The translations under genes were made by a program, and so were the position numbers. Shown here piece by piece: positions 21,080 through 33,302 of a DNA stretch of 64,000 bases. Numbering within the stretch: the stretch's first letter is position 1; each line of letters opens with the position of its first letter. The notes beneath the pieces are model-generated. The model worked only from the letters and a program-made list of their open reading frames with translations. It ran no database searches and had not been told where the DNA came from. Origin of the DNA: Pseudomonas viridiflava (GTDB taxonomy: Bacteria; Pseudomonadota; Gammaproteobacteria; Pseudomonadales; Pseudomonadaceae); NCBI RefSeq assembly GCF_900602065.1, contig NZ_UWFN01000095.1:62001-126000 (forward strand), in the 5' to 3' direction.

Positions 21080-21517
21080 GTGGAACTGTCGCTCTTAGTT
21101 TGGTTGTTGCCGACCATTGCCCTGGTTGTCGGTGTTGTCATCGGTTTTCTGGTCGCACGTCTGGTGCCCAACGCTGCTCCCAATGGAACCCAGCGCCAGC
21201 TGGATGACGTTCAGGAGCGTTTCGATACCTATCAGAACGAGGTGGTCACTCACTTCAACAGCACGGCTAATCTGGTCCAGAAGCTTTCCCAAAGCTACCA
21301 GGACGTACAGGAACATCTCGCCGAAGGTGCCAATCGTCTGGCTACCGACGAGCTGACTCGCCAACGTTTGCTGGCGGCCCTGCATCCTGAAGCCAACCAG
21401 GTCCAGCGCGATCGCCTGACGCCACCGCGCACAACTGAAGCGCCGAAAGACTACGCGCCGAAATCACCCAACGCTCCTGGCATGCTCGACGAGCATTACG
21501 GTTTGAAAAAGCCGTAA
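21080..21517 (+). CDS. zapG: Z-ring associated protein ZapG-like (YhcB, DUF1043)
   Basis: Inner-membrane protein of the YhcB/DUF1043 family, linked in E. coli to cell division and envelope growth. 145 residues: one N-terminal membrane helix ('LPTIALVVGVVIGFLVARLV'), then a long coiled coil ('RQLDDVQERFDTYQNEVVTH', 'LVQKLSQSYQDVQEHLAEGA'), and a proline-rich C-terminal tail. The start is GTG with GAGGAAGG upstream. Diverges from the hydrolase/trpS transcript; ends in a strong terminator. Confidence 0.92.
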   Translation: MELSLLVWLLPTIALVVGVVIGFLVARLVPNAAPNGTQRQLDDVQERFDTYQNEVVTHFNSTANLVQKLSQSYQDVQEHLAEGANRLATDELTRQRLLAALHPEANQVQRDRLTPPRTTEAPKDYAPKSPNAPGMLDEHYGLKKP

Positions 21518-21537
21518 GCGAAAGCTGGATCAGGAAA

Positions 21538-21569
21538 GCCCGCCATTTGTGAAAATGGCGGGCTTTTTT
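21538..21569 (+). terminator. Rho-independent terminator after zapG
   Basis: An 11-bp stem (GCCCGCCATTT 21538-21548 with AAATGGCGGGC 21553-21563) closed by a GTGA tetraloop, followed by six Ts. Confidence 0.93.
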
Positions 21570-21683
21570 GTGGATCATTCAGGGATAAAATCAAAGCCAG
21601 AGAAACCTCCTACGGACTTTCAGGAATGCAGCGCTATATATATTTCTTTGCGACCTCTATTCTTTTTGAAAAACGGAGGAAGC

Positions 21684-21842
21684 ATGAAAGTAATTCTGAT
21701 AATCGTGGCAAGCGTTCTGGTGTCAGGGTGCGTACGCGGAGATTGCACCAAAGACTGCTACATACTCGTAGGCAAAGATTTGGAGCTCGAGTACAAATGC
21801 AACATGGACCTCTATCGATCAGACTGCCCTGTCAACAGGTAG
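21684..21842 (+). CDS. Small putative lipoprotein (52 residues)
   Basis: Function unknown. 52 residues: signal peptide 'MKVILIIVASVLVSGCVRGD' with a lipobox (VSGC, Cys at about residue 15), then a short mature part rich in Cys ('CTKDCYILVG', 'YKCNMDLYRSDCP'), so one or two disulfides are possible. GGAGGAA lies 5-6 nt ahead of the ATG, which supports real translation. Its stop is only 8 bp from the stop of the convergent lectin-like gene. No family recognised. Confidence 0.65.
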   Translation: MKVILIIVASVLVSGCVRGDCTKDCYILVGKDLELEYKCNMDLYRSDCPVNR

Positions 21843-21850
21843 ATGCGCAG

Positions 21851-22345
21851 TTAAAAGCGCCACGTGTAGATATCTTTTTTATTATGAGGGCCATTAACGT
21901 TAATTTGCGTTGGCTTCTTGATACGCCCCGGTGTAAATCCAAAACGAGCCCATCGAAGGTCTCCCTGCCGCCCATCATAAATAACCAGATTCCCATCGTT
22001 CTGTATGGACATGTGACTGTGGTCCCATAAGAACTTGTCCCTGGTGTGCGTGCTTTCCGCTATCCACAACCTTGATCTGGCCGGGTCGTAAAGGAAACCA
22101 CTGTTGCTGACGACAAACCAGGGAGATCCTGTCTGCTTGCGGGAAAGCGTTCTGCTAAAGGCCTGACCGCTATCAGCGACCCAGACGATAGCTCCGTTAT
22201 CTTTGATAATCAGGTTGCCATTGCTTTGCAGTTTCAGACGAAAACGTCCATTGGGAGACTGTAAAAATTGTCCCGGTATCATTTTCTGATTGGGCGGTAA
22301 TACCGGAGCGCCGTTATTTATAAACACACCCTACTGAATACTCAT
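21851..22345 (-). pseudogene. B-lectin (bulb-type mannose-binding lectin) domain gene with in-frame amber at codon 5
   Basis: The ATG at 22345 has a good ribosome-binding site (AAGGTGA), but reads MSIQ then TAG (22331-22333), then stays open to 21851. After the stop, GTG at 22327 could restart translation and give 158 residues. The product has two B-lectin repeats: 'GQFLQSPNGRFRLKLQSNGN' with 'LIIKDNGAIVWVADSG', and 'MSIQNDGNLVIYDGRQGDL', matching the QxDxNxVxY sugar-binding pattern imperfectly. Lectin-like bacteriocins (LlpA) have two such domains in about 270 residues; this is one-domain size. It may be inactive, read through, or reinitiated. Confidence 0.7.
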
Positions 22346-22473
22346 ACTTTCACCTTTGAAAGCTATTGATTGAGCACTCAACTAATCACCCACCGAGTTA
22401 CGAAGTGCGATAAATATATACCGCACCTGAATTATTCTTAACGCCTTGATTATTCTTGCAGTAGCCGCGCCAG

Positions 22474-22548
22474 CGTTCATCGCGAGCAAGCTCGGCTCCC
22501 ACAGCTATCGGTTATCCATGTGGGAGCTGAGCTTGCTCGCGATGAACG
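22474..22548. repeat. Palindromic repeat, family C (30-bp arms, one mismatch)
   Basis: Left arm 22474-22503 and right arm 22519-22548 (TGTGGGAGCTGAGCTTGCTC...) pair with a single mismatch over 30 bp. The same family occurs at 48728-48816 with perfect 34-bp arms. Confidence 0.87.
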
Positions 22549-22639
22549 ATAACGCGGTATACCTGACAGACCGGCGCGCCTGCATCGCGGGCAAGCCTCG
22601 CTTCCACAGGTTGGCGCTGATCTAAGTTCATGATCGACC

Positions 22640-22745
22640 CGTGGGACCGACCGGGGTGACGCTCCATTCATTCGGGAAAGCGGTATTTCAGGCTGCACAG
22701 AGGCGGCGAATGTACCGGCCTCTTCGCGAATGAATTCGCTCCCAC
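22640..22745. repeat. Degenerate copy of palindromic family A
   Basis: The right arm 22723-22745 and the preceding CGAATGTACCGGCC (22707-22720) match the element at 14140-14229, but the left arm around 22640-22682 is altered (for example CATTCATTCGGGAAAGCG), so the hairpin is weakened. Confidence 0.7.
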
Positions 22746-22812
22746 CGGGATCAACGCTTGCAGCCCAACATAGAACCTCCCACAAGTTGTATTGCGAACA
22801 GGCTGTACCTAA

Positions 22813-22845
22813 ATAAAAAACCCGCCATCTCTGGCGGGTTTCTTG
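22813..22845. terminator. Rho-independent terminator after cysNC
   Basis: AACCCGCCA (22819-22827) pairs with TGGCGGGTT (22832-22840); the A-run at 22815-22820 forms the minus-strand U-tract. Confidence 0.9.
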
Positions 22846-22862
22846 TTTACAGCAAACGATCG

Positions 22863-24761
22863 TCAGATCGCGCCGCGGCTGCGCAGCAGGTCGAGGACTT
22901 GCTTGACGCTGTCTTCGAGACTCAACGATTGAGTGTCGATAACCAGGTCCGCATTAAGCGGCACGTCGTACGGGAACGACTCGCCCGGGATGTTATCTCC
23001 ATCAGCTGCGTACAAGCCCTGTGGATCGCGTTCGCGGCAAACTGCAGGGGATGCCTGGACGTAGACGGTCAGCAGACGATCAGCGCCAATCAGGGACTTG
23101 GCCTGCTCACGACCTTCGCCATCCGGTGCAACGAACGCTGCCAGGGTAATCAGACCTGCCTGGTTAAACTGACGCGCCACGTGAGCAGCACGACGCCAGT
23201 TCTCGGTACGTCCGGCACGATCCTGCGGCAGACCCTTGTTCAGGTCATGACGCAAGTTCTGGCCATCAAGCACATAAACCGCGCGGCCCATGTCGAACAG
23301 CTTGCGCTCGACCGCATAAGCCAAGGTGCTTTTGCCAGCGCCCGAAAGGCCGCTGAACAGCACGGTGGCTGGCTGCTGACCAAAACGCTGAGCACGCTCT
23401 TCAGTCGCAACGTGAGCCAGAGCACCGTGATGATTGGCACCTGCGCCACCGACTGGCTTGGCAATGATCATGCCTGCCGCCACAGTGCCGTTGGTCAAAC
23501 GATCAATGACAATGAAAGACCCGGTCGTGCGATTGCTGTCGTAGCCGTCCAGCGCAATGGCTGAATCGAGGCTGATCTTGACGCGACCAATCTCGTTAAG
23601 CCCCAGAGAACTGGCAGGCCCTTCGGCCAGGGTGTTCACGTCGACGCGATGCGTGATGCTGGCGATCGAGCCCGGCACATAGCTGGTGGCACGCTTGATG
23701 TCGTATTTTTTGCCGGGCAGCATCGGCTCTTCGGCCATCCAGACCAGCATGGCGTCGAAGGCGTCGGCCACTTGCGGCACGTTATCGGCGTGGACCAGCA
23801 AGTCACCACGGGAGATATCAATCTCGTCTTCCATGGTCAGAGTGACGGCCTGACCCGGTCCGGCATTCTCCAGTTCACCTTCGAAGGTGACGATGGACTT
23901 GACGCGGCTGCTCTTGCCCGAAGGCAGCACGACGATTTCGTCACCCTTGTGCACGATACCGCTCGCCAGCGTACCGGCAAAACCACGGAAGTTCAGGTTT
24001 GGACGGTTGACGTACTGCACCGGGAAACGCATGTCGGTGTAGTTGCGATCGTTGGCAATCTCGACGGTTTCGAGGATTTCCATCAAGGACTGGCCGGTGT
24101 ACCAAGGCGAACGCTCGCTCTTGTTCACCACGTTGTCGCCTTTGAGCGCCGACATTGGCACAAAGGCCATGGTGGTCGGCTTGAACGCGATGCCGTCGGC
24201 GAACTTCAGGTAATCAGCCTTGATTGACTCGAAGACGCTTTCGTCAAAGCCATTGAGGTCCATTTTATTGATGGCCACAACGATGTGCTTGATGCCCAGC
24301 AGCGATGCAATGTAGCTGTGACGGCGAGTCTGGGTCTGCACGCCGTAACGGGCATCCACCAGAATAATCGCCAGGTCGCAGGTCGATGCACCAGTCGCCA
24401 TGTTGCGCGTGTACTGCTCATGGCCAGGAGTATCGGCAATGATGAACTTGCGCTTGGCAGTGGAGAAATAGCGGTAGGCAACATCAATGGTGATGCCCTG
24501 CTCGCGCTCGGCCTGAAGGCCGTCAACCAGCAACGCCAGGTCGACATCTTCACCGGTAGTGCCGGACTTCTTCGAATCGCGAGTAATGGCTTCAAGGTGA
24601 TCTTCGTAGATCATCTTGGAGTCGTGCAGCAAACGGCCGATCAGCGTGCTCTTGCCGTCGTCGACGTTGCCACAGGTAAGAAAGCGCAGCATTTCCTTGC
24701 GTTCGTGCTGGCCCAGATAGGCGAGGATGTCCTCGCTGATCAAATCAGATGCGTGCGACAT
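22863..24761 (-). CDS. cysNC: Bifunctional sulfate adenylyltransferase subunit 1 / adenylylsulfate kinase
   Basis: Fusion of CysN (GTPase subunit of ATP sulfurylase) and CysC (APS kinase): sulfate plus ATP gives APS, then PAPS. 632 residues. GTPase part about 1-440: '[19 protein letters not shown]' (G1, residue 31 on), '[12 protein letters not shown]' (G3), '[10 protein letters not shown]' (G4). Kinase part about 450-632: '[19 protein letters not shown]' (Walker A), '[14 protein letters not shown]' and 'RDPQGLYAA'. The cysD stop is 9 bp upstream. Works with CysD in the cytoplasm; ends in a terminator. Confidence 0.97.
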   Translation of the reverse strand: MSHASDLISEDILAYLGQHERKEMLRFLTCGNVDDGKSTLIGRLLHDSKMIYEDHLEAITRDSKKSGTTGEDVDLALLVDGLQAEREQGITIDVAYRYFSTAKRKFIIADTPGHEQYTRNMATGASTCDLAIILVDARYGVQTQTRRHSYIASLLGIKHIVVAINKMDLNGFDESVFESIKADYLKFADGIAFKPTTMAFVPMSALKGDNVVNKSERSPWYTGQSLMEILETVEIANDRNYTDMRFPVQYVNRPNLNFRGFAGTLASGIVHKGDEIVVLPSGKSSRVKSIVTFEGELENAGPGQAVTLTMEDEIDISRGDLLVHADNVPQVADAFDAMLVWMAEEPMLPGKKYDIKRATSYVPGSIASITHRVDVNTLAEGPASSLGLNEIGRVKISLDSAIALDGYDSNRTTGSFIVIDRLTNGTVAAGMIIAKPVGGAGANHHGALAHVATEERAQRFGQQPATVLFSGLSGAGKSTLAYAVERKLFDMGRAVYVLDGQNLRHDLNKGLPQDRAGRTENWRRAAHVARQFNQAGLITLAAFVAPDGEGREQAKSLIGADRLLTVYVQASPAVCRERDPQGLYAADGDNIPGESFPYDVPLNADLVIDTQSLSLEDSVKQVLDLLRSRGAI

Positions 24762-24770
24762 GACAACCCC

Positions 24771-25688
24771 TTAGAAATAACCCTGACGTTTCTTTTCTTC
24801 CATCGAACCAGCGCCATCGTGATCGATGACCCGGCCTTGACGTTCGGAAGTACGCGTCAGAAGCATTTCCTGAATGATGTCAGTGAGGCTGGTGGCCTCG
24901 GACTCGACTGCGCCCGTCAACGGGTAGTCGCCAAGTGTACGGAAGCGGACTTTCTTCTTGACGATGCGTGCCTTGTCCTCATCGCTGAGGTGGTTAAGCA
25001 GACGCTCGTCGTCGATCATGATCCAGGTGCCATTCATCTCGATGACATCGCGCTCGGCAGCGAAGTACAACGGCACGATCGGGATACTTTCCAGATAGAT
25101 GTACTGCCAGATGTCCAGCTCGGTCCAGTTGGACAGCGGGAACACGCGAATCGACTCGCCTTTGTTGACGTTGCCGTTATAGACGTTCCACAGCTCCGGG
25201 CGCTGGTTTTTCGGATCCCAGCGGTGCTTGCTGTCGCGGAACGAATACACGCGCTCTTTGGCACGGGATTTCTCTTCATCACGACGCGCGCCACCGAACG
25301 CGGCATCAAAGCCGTGCTTGTCCAGGGCCTGCTTGAGACCTTCGGTCTTCATGATGTCAGTATGCTTGGAGCTGCCGTGGGTCAACGGGCTGATGTTCTG
25401 AGCCACGCCGTCCGGGTTGATGTGGACGATCAGGTCCAGGCCCATTTCCTTAACCATCTGGTCACGGAAACGATACATTTCCTGGAATTTCCAGCGGGTG
25501 TCCACATGCATCACCGGGAATGGCAGCTTGCCCGGAAAAAACGCCTTGCGCGCCAGATGCAGCATTACCGCGGAGTCTTTACCGACGGAGTACAGCATCA
25601 CCGGGTTATCAAACTCGGCGGCGACCTCGCGGATGATGTGGATGCTTTCCGCCTCCAGTTGCTTAAGATGCGTCAGTTTATCGACCAT
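24771..25688 (-). CDS. cysD: Sulfate adenylyltransferase subunit 2
   Basis: Catalytic adenylyltransferase subunit of the CysDN ATP sulfurylase. 305 residues, PAPS-reductase/PP-loop fold: '[20 protein letters not shown]' (PP-loop SxGKDS, near residue 31), '[20 protein letters not shown]' near residue 153, '[14 protein letters not shown]', and the C-terminal '[20 protein letters not shown]'. First gene of cysD-cysNC. The 150-bp upstream gap presumably holds a CysB-type promoter, which cannot be proven by eye. Confidence 0.97.
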   Translation of the reverse strand: MVDKLTHLKQLEAESIHIIREVAAEFDNPVMLYSVGKDSAVMLHLARKAFFPGKLPFPVMHVDTRWKFQEMYRFRDQMVKEMGLDLIVHINPDGVAQNISPLTHGSSKHTDIMKTEGLKQALDKHGFDAAFGGARRDEEKSRAKERVYSFRDSKHRWDPKNQRPELWNVYNGNVNKGESIRVFPLSNWTELDIWQYIYLESIPIVPLYFAAERDVIEMNGTWIMIDDERLLNHLSDEDKARIVKKKVRFRTLGDYPLTGAVESEATSLTDIIQEMLLTRTSERQGRVIDHDGAGSMEEKKRQGYF

Positions 25689-25841
25689 GGTTACTCACGG
25701 GTTGCATTCATTATTGACCGGACAACGCCCGGGACGGCCAGCGGGCCGTGTTCGAGGCGGCACTCTAGCACAGCGACTACTTCTATTCAGGAGGCCAAAT
25801 AGATCTAAACGTTCTAACGATATACCGTCTCGTTTGGGTGA

Positions 25842-26600
25842 TCAGACGGGGTTCGGGCAATCAATGAACAGGTGCTCTACAGCAAACCGGCGGGCCAGAT
25901 AGTCGCCTAATGCCTGAACCCCGTAACGCTCAGTCGCATGATGGCCGGCCGCAATAAAACTGATGCCGTTTTCCCGAGCGCTGTGTACGGTCTGCTCCGA
26001 CGCTTCACCGCTGATAAACAGATCGACCCCGGCTGCGATTGCCTGATCGATGTAACCCTGCCCGCCACCTGTGCACCAGCCCACCCGACGAATCATCCCG
26101 GAACCTTCTATCAACAGAGGTTCGCGGCCCAGTGCTTCTTGCACGCGACGGGCAAAATCCCGAGGCATCACAGGCTCGTTCAGCGAGCCAACCAGCCCAA
26201 CCACACGCGCGTTATCCGGGTCGAGCGGGCCTTCAACAGTAATGTCCAGCTGGAGCGCCAACTGCACGTTATTACCCACGTCCGGATGCACGTCCAAAGG
26301 CAGGTGATAGGCCAACAGACTGATATCGTGCTTGAGCAGGGTTTTCAGGCGACGCTGCTTCATGCCGACGACGCAGGGGTTCTCGCCTTTCCAGAAATAA
26401 CCGTGATGCACGAGAATCAGGTCGGCCTGTGCGTCGACCGCAGCGTCCAGCAAGGCCTGGCTGGCGGTAACACCACTGACGATTCGCATGACCTGTGGAC
26501 GACCTTCGACCTGCAGGCCATTAGGGCAATAATCCTGGATACGCGAACTGCCGAGATAACGGTCGGCTTCTTCTACCAGAGTGCTGAGCGCAACGGCCAT
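25842..26600 (-). CDS. Nif3-like dinuclear metal-centre protein (YbgI/Nif3 family)
   Basis: Member of the Nif3/DUF34 family, toroidal hexamers with a dinuclear metal site; enzymatic role debated. 252 residues: 'YCPNGLQVEGRPQVMRIVSG' near residue 24, metal-binding 'LILVHHGYFWKGENP' near residue 61, 'DVHPDVGNNVQLALQLDI', and C-terminal 'FIAAGHHATERYGVQALGDY' with paired His and Glu ligands. The ATG at 26600 has GGAG upstream and starts the family N-terminus; longer frames run into the algW promoter. Divergent from algW. Confidence 0.93.
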   Translation of the reverse strand: MAVALSTLVEEADRYLGSSRIQDYCPNGLQVEGRPQVMRIVSGVTASQALLDAAVDAQADLILVHHGYFWKGENPCVVGMKQRRLKTLLKHDISLLAYHLPLDVHPDVGNNVQLALQLDITVEGPLDPDNARVVGLVGSLNEPVMPRDFARRVQEALGREPLLIEGSGMIRRVGWCTGGGQGYIDQAIAAGVDLFISGEASEQTVHSARENGISFIAAGHHATERYGVQALGDYLARRFAVEHLFIDCPNPV

Positions 26601-26700
26601 AAAAGACTCCTGAATGTGTGGTTTGAAGCTGATAGGGTCGTGCTGCTGAAATGGTTCACTTCTGCATATCTTATTTGTGAGACACAACCCCAAGTGCTCG

Positions 26701-26706
26701 TATAAT
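26701..26706 (+). promoter_or_regulatory. Candidate -10 element of algW
   Basis: Consensus TATAAT 65 bp ahead of the algW ATG. Possible -35 sequences (TTGTGA at 26675-26680, spacing 20; or TGAGAC, spacing 17) are imperfect. Confidence 0.45.
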
Positions 26707-26770
26707 GCCGCCCATTATGGCGCAGATGGGCAGCAAGCCGCAGCGTCGGATCACTTTCAGGATTTGCTCA

Positions 26771-27934
<1,164 letters not shown>

Positions 27935-27947
27935 CACTACGCGAACT

Positions 27948-28023
27948 CTGTAGGAGCTGCCGAAGGCTGCGAAGCGGTTATTTCTGACACACCGCTATTC
28001 GCAGCCTTCGGCAGCTCCTACAG
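27948..28023. repeat. Palindromic repeat, family B (25-bp perfect arms)
   Basis: Left arm 27948-27972 and right arm 27999-28023 are identical in sequence to the arms of the element at 16593-16666. It lies between the convergent algW and hisC genes and could act in 3'-end stabilisation. Confidence 0.88.
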
Positions 28024-28036
28024 TTTTGTACTTTGG

Positions 28037-29089
28037 TTACAAACCCGCCAACCCATCCAGCAGCGCTTGATTTTGCTCTGGCGTGCCAATGCTGATCCGC
28101 AGGAACTGGGCAATACGCTCCTGCTTGAAGTGCCGAACGATCACACCCTGCTCGCGCAGCTTCGCCGCGATACCGGCAGCGTCGTGTTGTGGGTGACGGG
28201 CAAAAATAAAGTTAGCCGCCGACGGCAGCACTTCAAAGCCCAGCGCTTGCAGCTCGCCCGTCAATGCATCACGGCTGGCGATGACCGCATTGCGGGTGAA
28301 CTCAAAGTGTTCACGATCTTCAAAGGCGGCAGCAGCCCCAACAATGGCCAGACGATCCAGCGGATAAGAGTTGAAGCTGTTCTTGACCCGCTCCAACGCC
28401 TCGATCAGATCTGGATGCCCAACCGCCAGACCGACTCGCAACCCCGCCAGTGAGCGGGACTTGGACAACGTCTGGGTAACCAGCAGGTTCGGATAACGAT
28501 CCACCAGAGAGATCGCCGTCTCGCCACCAAAATCGATATAAGCCTCGTCAACCACGACCACGGAGTCGGGGTTGGCCTTAAGCATCCGCTCAACAGCATC
28601 CAGGCCCACTACGCAACCGGTTGGCGCGTTAGGGTTCGGGAAGATGATCCCGCCATTAGGCTTGGCGTAATCCTCGACCCGGATCTGGAACTGTTCATCC
28701 AGCGCGATAGCGTCGTACTCGATGCCATACAAACCACAGTAAACCGGATAGAAGCTGTAGCTGATATCAGGAAACAACAACGGTTTGCCGTGCTGGAAAA
28801 AGGCATTGAATGCATGGGCGAGCACTTCATCCGAACCGTTACCCAGAAACACCTGACCGGGCTGCACGTCGTAGTAGCTGGCGACTGCCTGCTTCAGCAG
28901 GTCGCTGTTCGGGTCAGGATAAAGACGCAGGTCGTCGGTCAGCTCGGCACGCATCGCCGCCAGAGCTTTAGGCGAAGGGCCGTAAGGGTTTTCGTTGGTG
29001 TTGAGTTTGACCAGCTTGGTCAGCTTGGGCTGCTCACCTGGTACATAGGGCACCAGACCGTTGACGAAAGGACTCCAGAATTTACTCAT
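28037..29089 (-). CDS. hisC: Histidinol-phosphate aminotransferase
   Basis: PLP enzyme that converts imidazole-acetol phosphate and glutamate to histidinol phosphate. 350 residues, family size: '[20 protein letters not shown]' near the N-terminus, '[18 protein letters not shown]', '[11 protein letters not shown]', '[13 protein letters not shown]', PLP-lysine motif '[15 protein letters not shown]', and C-terminal '[17 protein letters not shown]'. Downstream of hisD with a gap of 2 bp. Last gene of murA-hisG-hisD-hisC. Confidence 0.97.
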   Translation of the reverse strand: MSKFWSPFVNGLVPYVPGEQPKLTKLVKLNTNENPYGPSPKALAAMRAELTDDLRLYPDPNSDLLKQAVASYYDVQPGQVFLGNGSDEVLAHAFNAFFQHGKPLLFPDISYSFYPVYCGLYGIEYDAIALDEQFQIRVEDYAKPNGGIIFPNPNAPTGCVVGLDAVERMLKANPDSVVVVDEAYIDFGGETAISLVDRYPNLLVTQTLSKSRSLAGLRVGLAVGHPDLIEALERVKNSFNSYPLDRLAIVGAAAAFEDREHFEFTRNAVIASRDALTGELQALGFEVLPSAANFIFARHPQHDAAGIAAKLREQGVIVRHFKQERIAQFLRISIGTPEQNQALLDGLAGL

Positions 29090-29091
29090 GC

Positions 29092-30420
29092 TCAGTTCCC
29101 CTGCCCTTCGTTATCGATGATGCGGTACTCGGCGCTGCGTGCGTGCGCAGTCAAAGATTCGCCACGAGCCAGTACCGATGCGGTCTTGCCAAGTTCGGAT
29201 GCACCTTGCGGCGAGCAATAGATGATCGACGAACGTTTCTGGAAGTCGTAGACACCCAGCGGCGATGAAAAGCGCGCTGTGCCGGAGGTTGGCAAAACGT
29301 GGTTTGGCCCGGCGCAGTAGTCGCCCAGTGCCTCAGACGTGTGACGGCCCATGAAAATTGCACCCGCGTGACGGATCTGCGGCAACCAGACCTCCGGGTC
29401 CGCCACTGACAACTCAAGGTGTTCCGGAGCAATACGGTTGGCGACCTCAATCGCCTGCTGCATGTCAGCGACCTTGATCAACGCACCACGGCCATTGATC
29501 GATTTGTCGATGATCTCTGCACGCTCCATGGTCGGCATCAATTTGGCAATGCTCGCGGCCACCTGATCCAGGAAGTCTGCGTCCGGGCTCACCAGAATCG
29601 CCTGAGCGTCTTCATCGTGCTCAGCCTGGGAAAACAGATCCATCGCAATCCAGTCCGGATCGGTCTGACCGTCGCAGACCACCAGAATCTCGGAAGGACC
29701 GGCAATCATGTCGATCCCAACCTGACCAAAAACGTGACGCTTGGCGGTGGCCACATAAATGTTGCCCGGCCCGACGACCTTGTCGACGCGTGGCACGCTT
29801 TCAGTGCCGTAAGCCAGCGCAGCAACGGCTTGGGCACCGCCGATGGTGAAGACCCGGTCGACACCTGCAATACAGGCCGCAGCCAGTACCAGCTCGTTGA
29901 TTTCCCCGCGTGGAGTTGGCACCACCATGACTACCTCGCCCACTCCCGCCACTTTGGCAGGAATGGCGTTCATCAATACCGATGACGGATAAGACGCCTT
30001 GCCACCCGGCACATAGAGACCGGCGCGATCCAGTGGCGTGACCTTCTGGCCCAGCACAGTGCCGTCGGCTTCGGTGTAGGTCCAGGAGTCCTGTTTCTGC
30101 TTCTCGTGGTACATGCGCACACGATCTGCGGCTTTTTCCAACGCTGTGCGCTGGGCTGGAGTGATGCGGGTCAGTGCCAGCTCAAGACGCTCGCGAGGCA
30201 GAATCAGGTCAGCCATGGAGGCGACCTGAAGCCCGTCGAAGCGCTCGGTGAACTCGACCAACGCAGCATCGCCCCGCTCACGCACGGCCTTGATGATGTC
30301 GAGAACACGCTCGTTGACCGAATCGTCAGACACACTTTCCCAGCTCAGCAGATGATCCAGATGATGTGCGAAATCCGGATCAGCAGCATTGAGTCGGCGA
30401 ATTGCAGTCGGTGCGGTCAT
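29092..30420 (-). CDS. hisD: Histidinol dehydrogenase
   Basis: Zn-dependent enzyme that oxidises L-histidinol to L-histidine in two NAD+ steps, the last step of the pathway. 442 residues: '[20 protein letters not shown]' near residue 120, '[20 protein letters not shown]', 'AGPSEILVV', '[12 protein letters not shown]' (metal and substrate His), and C-terminal '[20 protein letters not shown]'. The ATG at 30420 (MTAPTAIRR) is chosen; a longer in-frame extension is not protein-like. Confidence 0.97.
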   Translation of the reverse strand: MTAPTAIRRLNAADPDFAHHLDHLLSWESVSDDSVNERVLDIIKAVRERGDAALVEFTERFDGLQVASMADLILPRERLELALTRITPAQRTALEKAADRVRMYHEKQKQDSWTYTEADGTVLGQKVTPLDRAGLYVPGGKASYPSSVLMNAIPAKVAGVGEVVMVVPTPRGEINELVLAAACIAGVDRVFTIGGAQAVAALAYGTESVPRVDKVVGPGNIYVATAKRHVFGQVGIDMIAGPSEILVVCDGQTDPDWIAMDLFSQAEHDEDAQAILVSPDADFLDQVAASIAKLMPTMERAEIIDKSINGRGALIKVADMQQAIEVANRIAPEHLELSVADPEVWLPQIRHAGAIFMGRHTSEALGDYCAGPNHVLPTSGTARFSSPLGVYDFQKRSSIIYCSPQGASELGKTASVLARGESLTAHARSAEYRIIDNEGQGN

Positions 30421-30545
30421 AGCGAGAGCCTCATAGGAATGGCAAAAACTCAGGCGCCCTAAACTAGCAGTCGATCCGCTTGGGCACCTGAGAATTCTGG
30501 CTATGAGGCGGATAGACGGGCGCAACTCAAGGTTGCGCGAGTAAG

Positions 30546-31181
30546 TCAGCCGCGGTGTCGCGATTCCACTGCATTGCGCAGGGTATCGATGAGCGACTGA
30601 ATACGGGCATGCTGCATTTTCATGGAAGCTTTGTTGACCACCAGACGGGAACTGATTGTCGCGATCAACTCCTGAGGCTCCAGGCCGTTGGCCCGTAGCG
30701 TGTTGCCGGTATCAACAACGTCGATGATCTTGTCAGCCAGACCAATCAGCGGTGCCAGCTCCATGGAGCCGTACAGCTTGATGATGTCGACCTGACGACC
30801 TTGCTCGGCGTAATAGCGCTTGGCAACGTTGACGAACTTGGTTGCCACGCGCAGACGGCCTTTGGGCTCGAGAGCGCCGATTGCGCCGGCTGTCATCAGG
30901 CGGCACTTGGCAATTTGCAGGTCCAATGGCTCATACAGGCCTTGGCCGGTGTATTCCATCAGCACATCTTTACCGGCAACGCCCAGATCAGCAGCACCAT
31001 GTTCGACATAAGTCGGCACATCGGTGGCGCGCACGATCAACAAGCGCACATCGGCCTGGGTCGTGGGGATGATCAGCTTGCGGCTCTTGTCCGGATTCTC
31101 GGTAGGCACGATGCCCGCTTCGGCGAGAAGCGGCAGAGTGTCATCGAGGATGCGGCCCTTGGACAATGCGATGGTCAACAT
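30546..31181 (-). CDS. hisG: ATP phosphoribosyltransferase, short form (HisG-S)
   Basis: First enzyme of histidine synthesis: joins ATP and PRPP. 211 residues, the short form lacking the C-terminal regulatory domain, so a HisZ partner elsewhere is needed for activity and feedback control. Visible: '[20 protein letters not shown]' at the N-terminus, '[20 protein letters not shown]', '[18 protein letters not shown]', and '[16 protein letters not shown]'-type segment near residue 155 (here [17 protein letters not shown]). Lies between murA and hisD, the usual Pseudomonas order. Confidence 0.96.
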   Translation of the reverse strand: MLTIALSKGRILDDTLPLLAEAGIVPTENPDKSRKLIIPTTQADVRLLIVRATDVPTYVEHGAADLGVAGKDVLMEYTGQGLYEPLDLQIAKCRLMTAGAIGALEPKGRLRVATKFVNVAKRYYAEQGRQVDIIKLYGSMELAPLIGLADKIIDVVDTGNTLRANGLEPQELIATISSRLVVNKASMKMQHARIQSLIDTLRNAVESRHRG

Positions 31182-31308
31182 GGGAAACGTCAGTCCTTAT
31201 CAGGAAACTTCTGCCCGTGCGCAATCGGCGCCGAACAAAACCTGATGCCGGTTCAACACGGGCACCAGGTGAAACGAATCAGAATTCACACGCTGTGAAG
31301 CGCGCAAT

Positions 31309-31346
31309 ACCTGACGCCCGAACCACAATTGGCTCGGGCGTCAGGT
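31309..31346. other. Perfect 13-bp hairpin between murA and hisG
   Basis: ACCTGACGCCCGA (31309-31321) pairs exactly with TCGGGCGTCAGGT (31334-31346) around a 12-nt loop. Neither side has a T-run, so it is not a standard terminator. In the murA-hisG transcript it would form a strong stem just after the murA stop. Confidence 0.7.
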
Positions 31347-31356
31347 CGTTCAACTA

Positions 31357-32884
<1,528 letters not shown>

Positions 32885-32929
32885 GCTAAACCTCTATTGG
32901 CGACCTACGCGCGCGGGTCGGCCATCATA

Positions 32930-32984
32930 CAAAAAAGCCCACTCAATGCGAACCCCGCAACGCAGGACCCGGACGAGGGGCTTT
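32930..32984 (-). terminator. Terminator-like hairpin after mlaB
   Basis: On the minus strand AAAGCCC (about 32978-32984) pairs with GGGCTTT (32934-32940) across an interrupted stem, followed by a T-run (AAAAAA at 32931-32936 on plus). It would end the mlaFEDCB transcript or reduce read-through into ibaG-murA. Confidence 0.65.
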
Positions 32985-32996
32985 CATAATCGGGGA

Positions 32997-33302
32997 TCAA
33001 TGATCGTGCAGCAGTTCGGTCAGCTCTGATACCTGAGCAATCTTGCGCATGTCTTCCGGCATCGAGCGGATGCTGACATCCTTGCCAGCGTCCCGTGCAT
33101 CGCGCATGAAAGCCAGCAGCAAGGCCAGGCCCACACTGCTGGATTTTTCAACGCCTGCGCAATCCAGCACAACGGTCGGCAGCTCACTCGACTTGATCAA
33201 CGCGGCGCCCTGCTTGCGCAAGGCCGGACCGGTCAAATAGTCGAGCGTGCCGATTAGTTGCAACTCACCGGGCGCGACGAGCCGTACGACTGACTCTGTC
33301 AT
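32997..33302 (-). CDS. mlaB: MlaB, STAS-domain component of the Mla lipid transporter
   Basis: Cytoplasmic STAS protein that binds the MlaF ATPase and supports MlaFEDB assembly. 101 residues: 'LQLIGTLDYLTGPALRKQGA' near residue 15, 'TVVLDCAGVEKSSSVGLALL' near residue 44 with the Ser-rich loop, and the amphipathic helix 'AFMRDARDAGKDVSIRSM'. The start overlaps the mlaC stop (ATGA). Pseudomonas literature also calls this operon ttg2. Confidence 0.9.
   Translation of the reverse strand: MTESVVRLVAPGELQLIGTLDYLTGPALRKQGAALIKSSELPTVVLDCAGVEKSSSVGLALLLAFMRDARDAGKDVSIRSMPEDMRKIAQVSELTELLHDH

Larger units (their letters stand above)
22346..22810. other. Gene-free stretch with several degraded palindromes
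   Basis: About 465 bp with no supported gene. The first 110 bp are A+T-rich and would hold the lectin promoter. The rest carries a near-perfect palindrome at 22474-22548, a lone half-element around 22582-22609, and a degenerate family A element at about 22640-22745. Confidence 0.7.

Noticed and set aside
22474..22745. Possible CRISPR-like repeat cluster
   Set aside because: The repeats are inverted palindromes of different families without regular spacers and no cas genes are nearby.
24285..25802. 505-codon open frame on the plus strand across cysN and cysD
   Set aside because: It is antisense to two highly conserved genes with intact motifs on the minus strand. Long antisense frames are common at this codon bias, and the translation resembles no known family.
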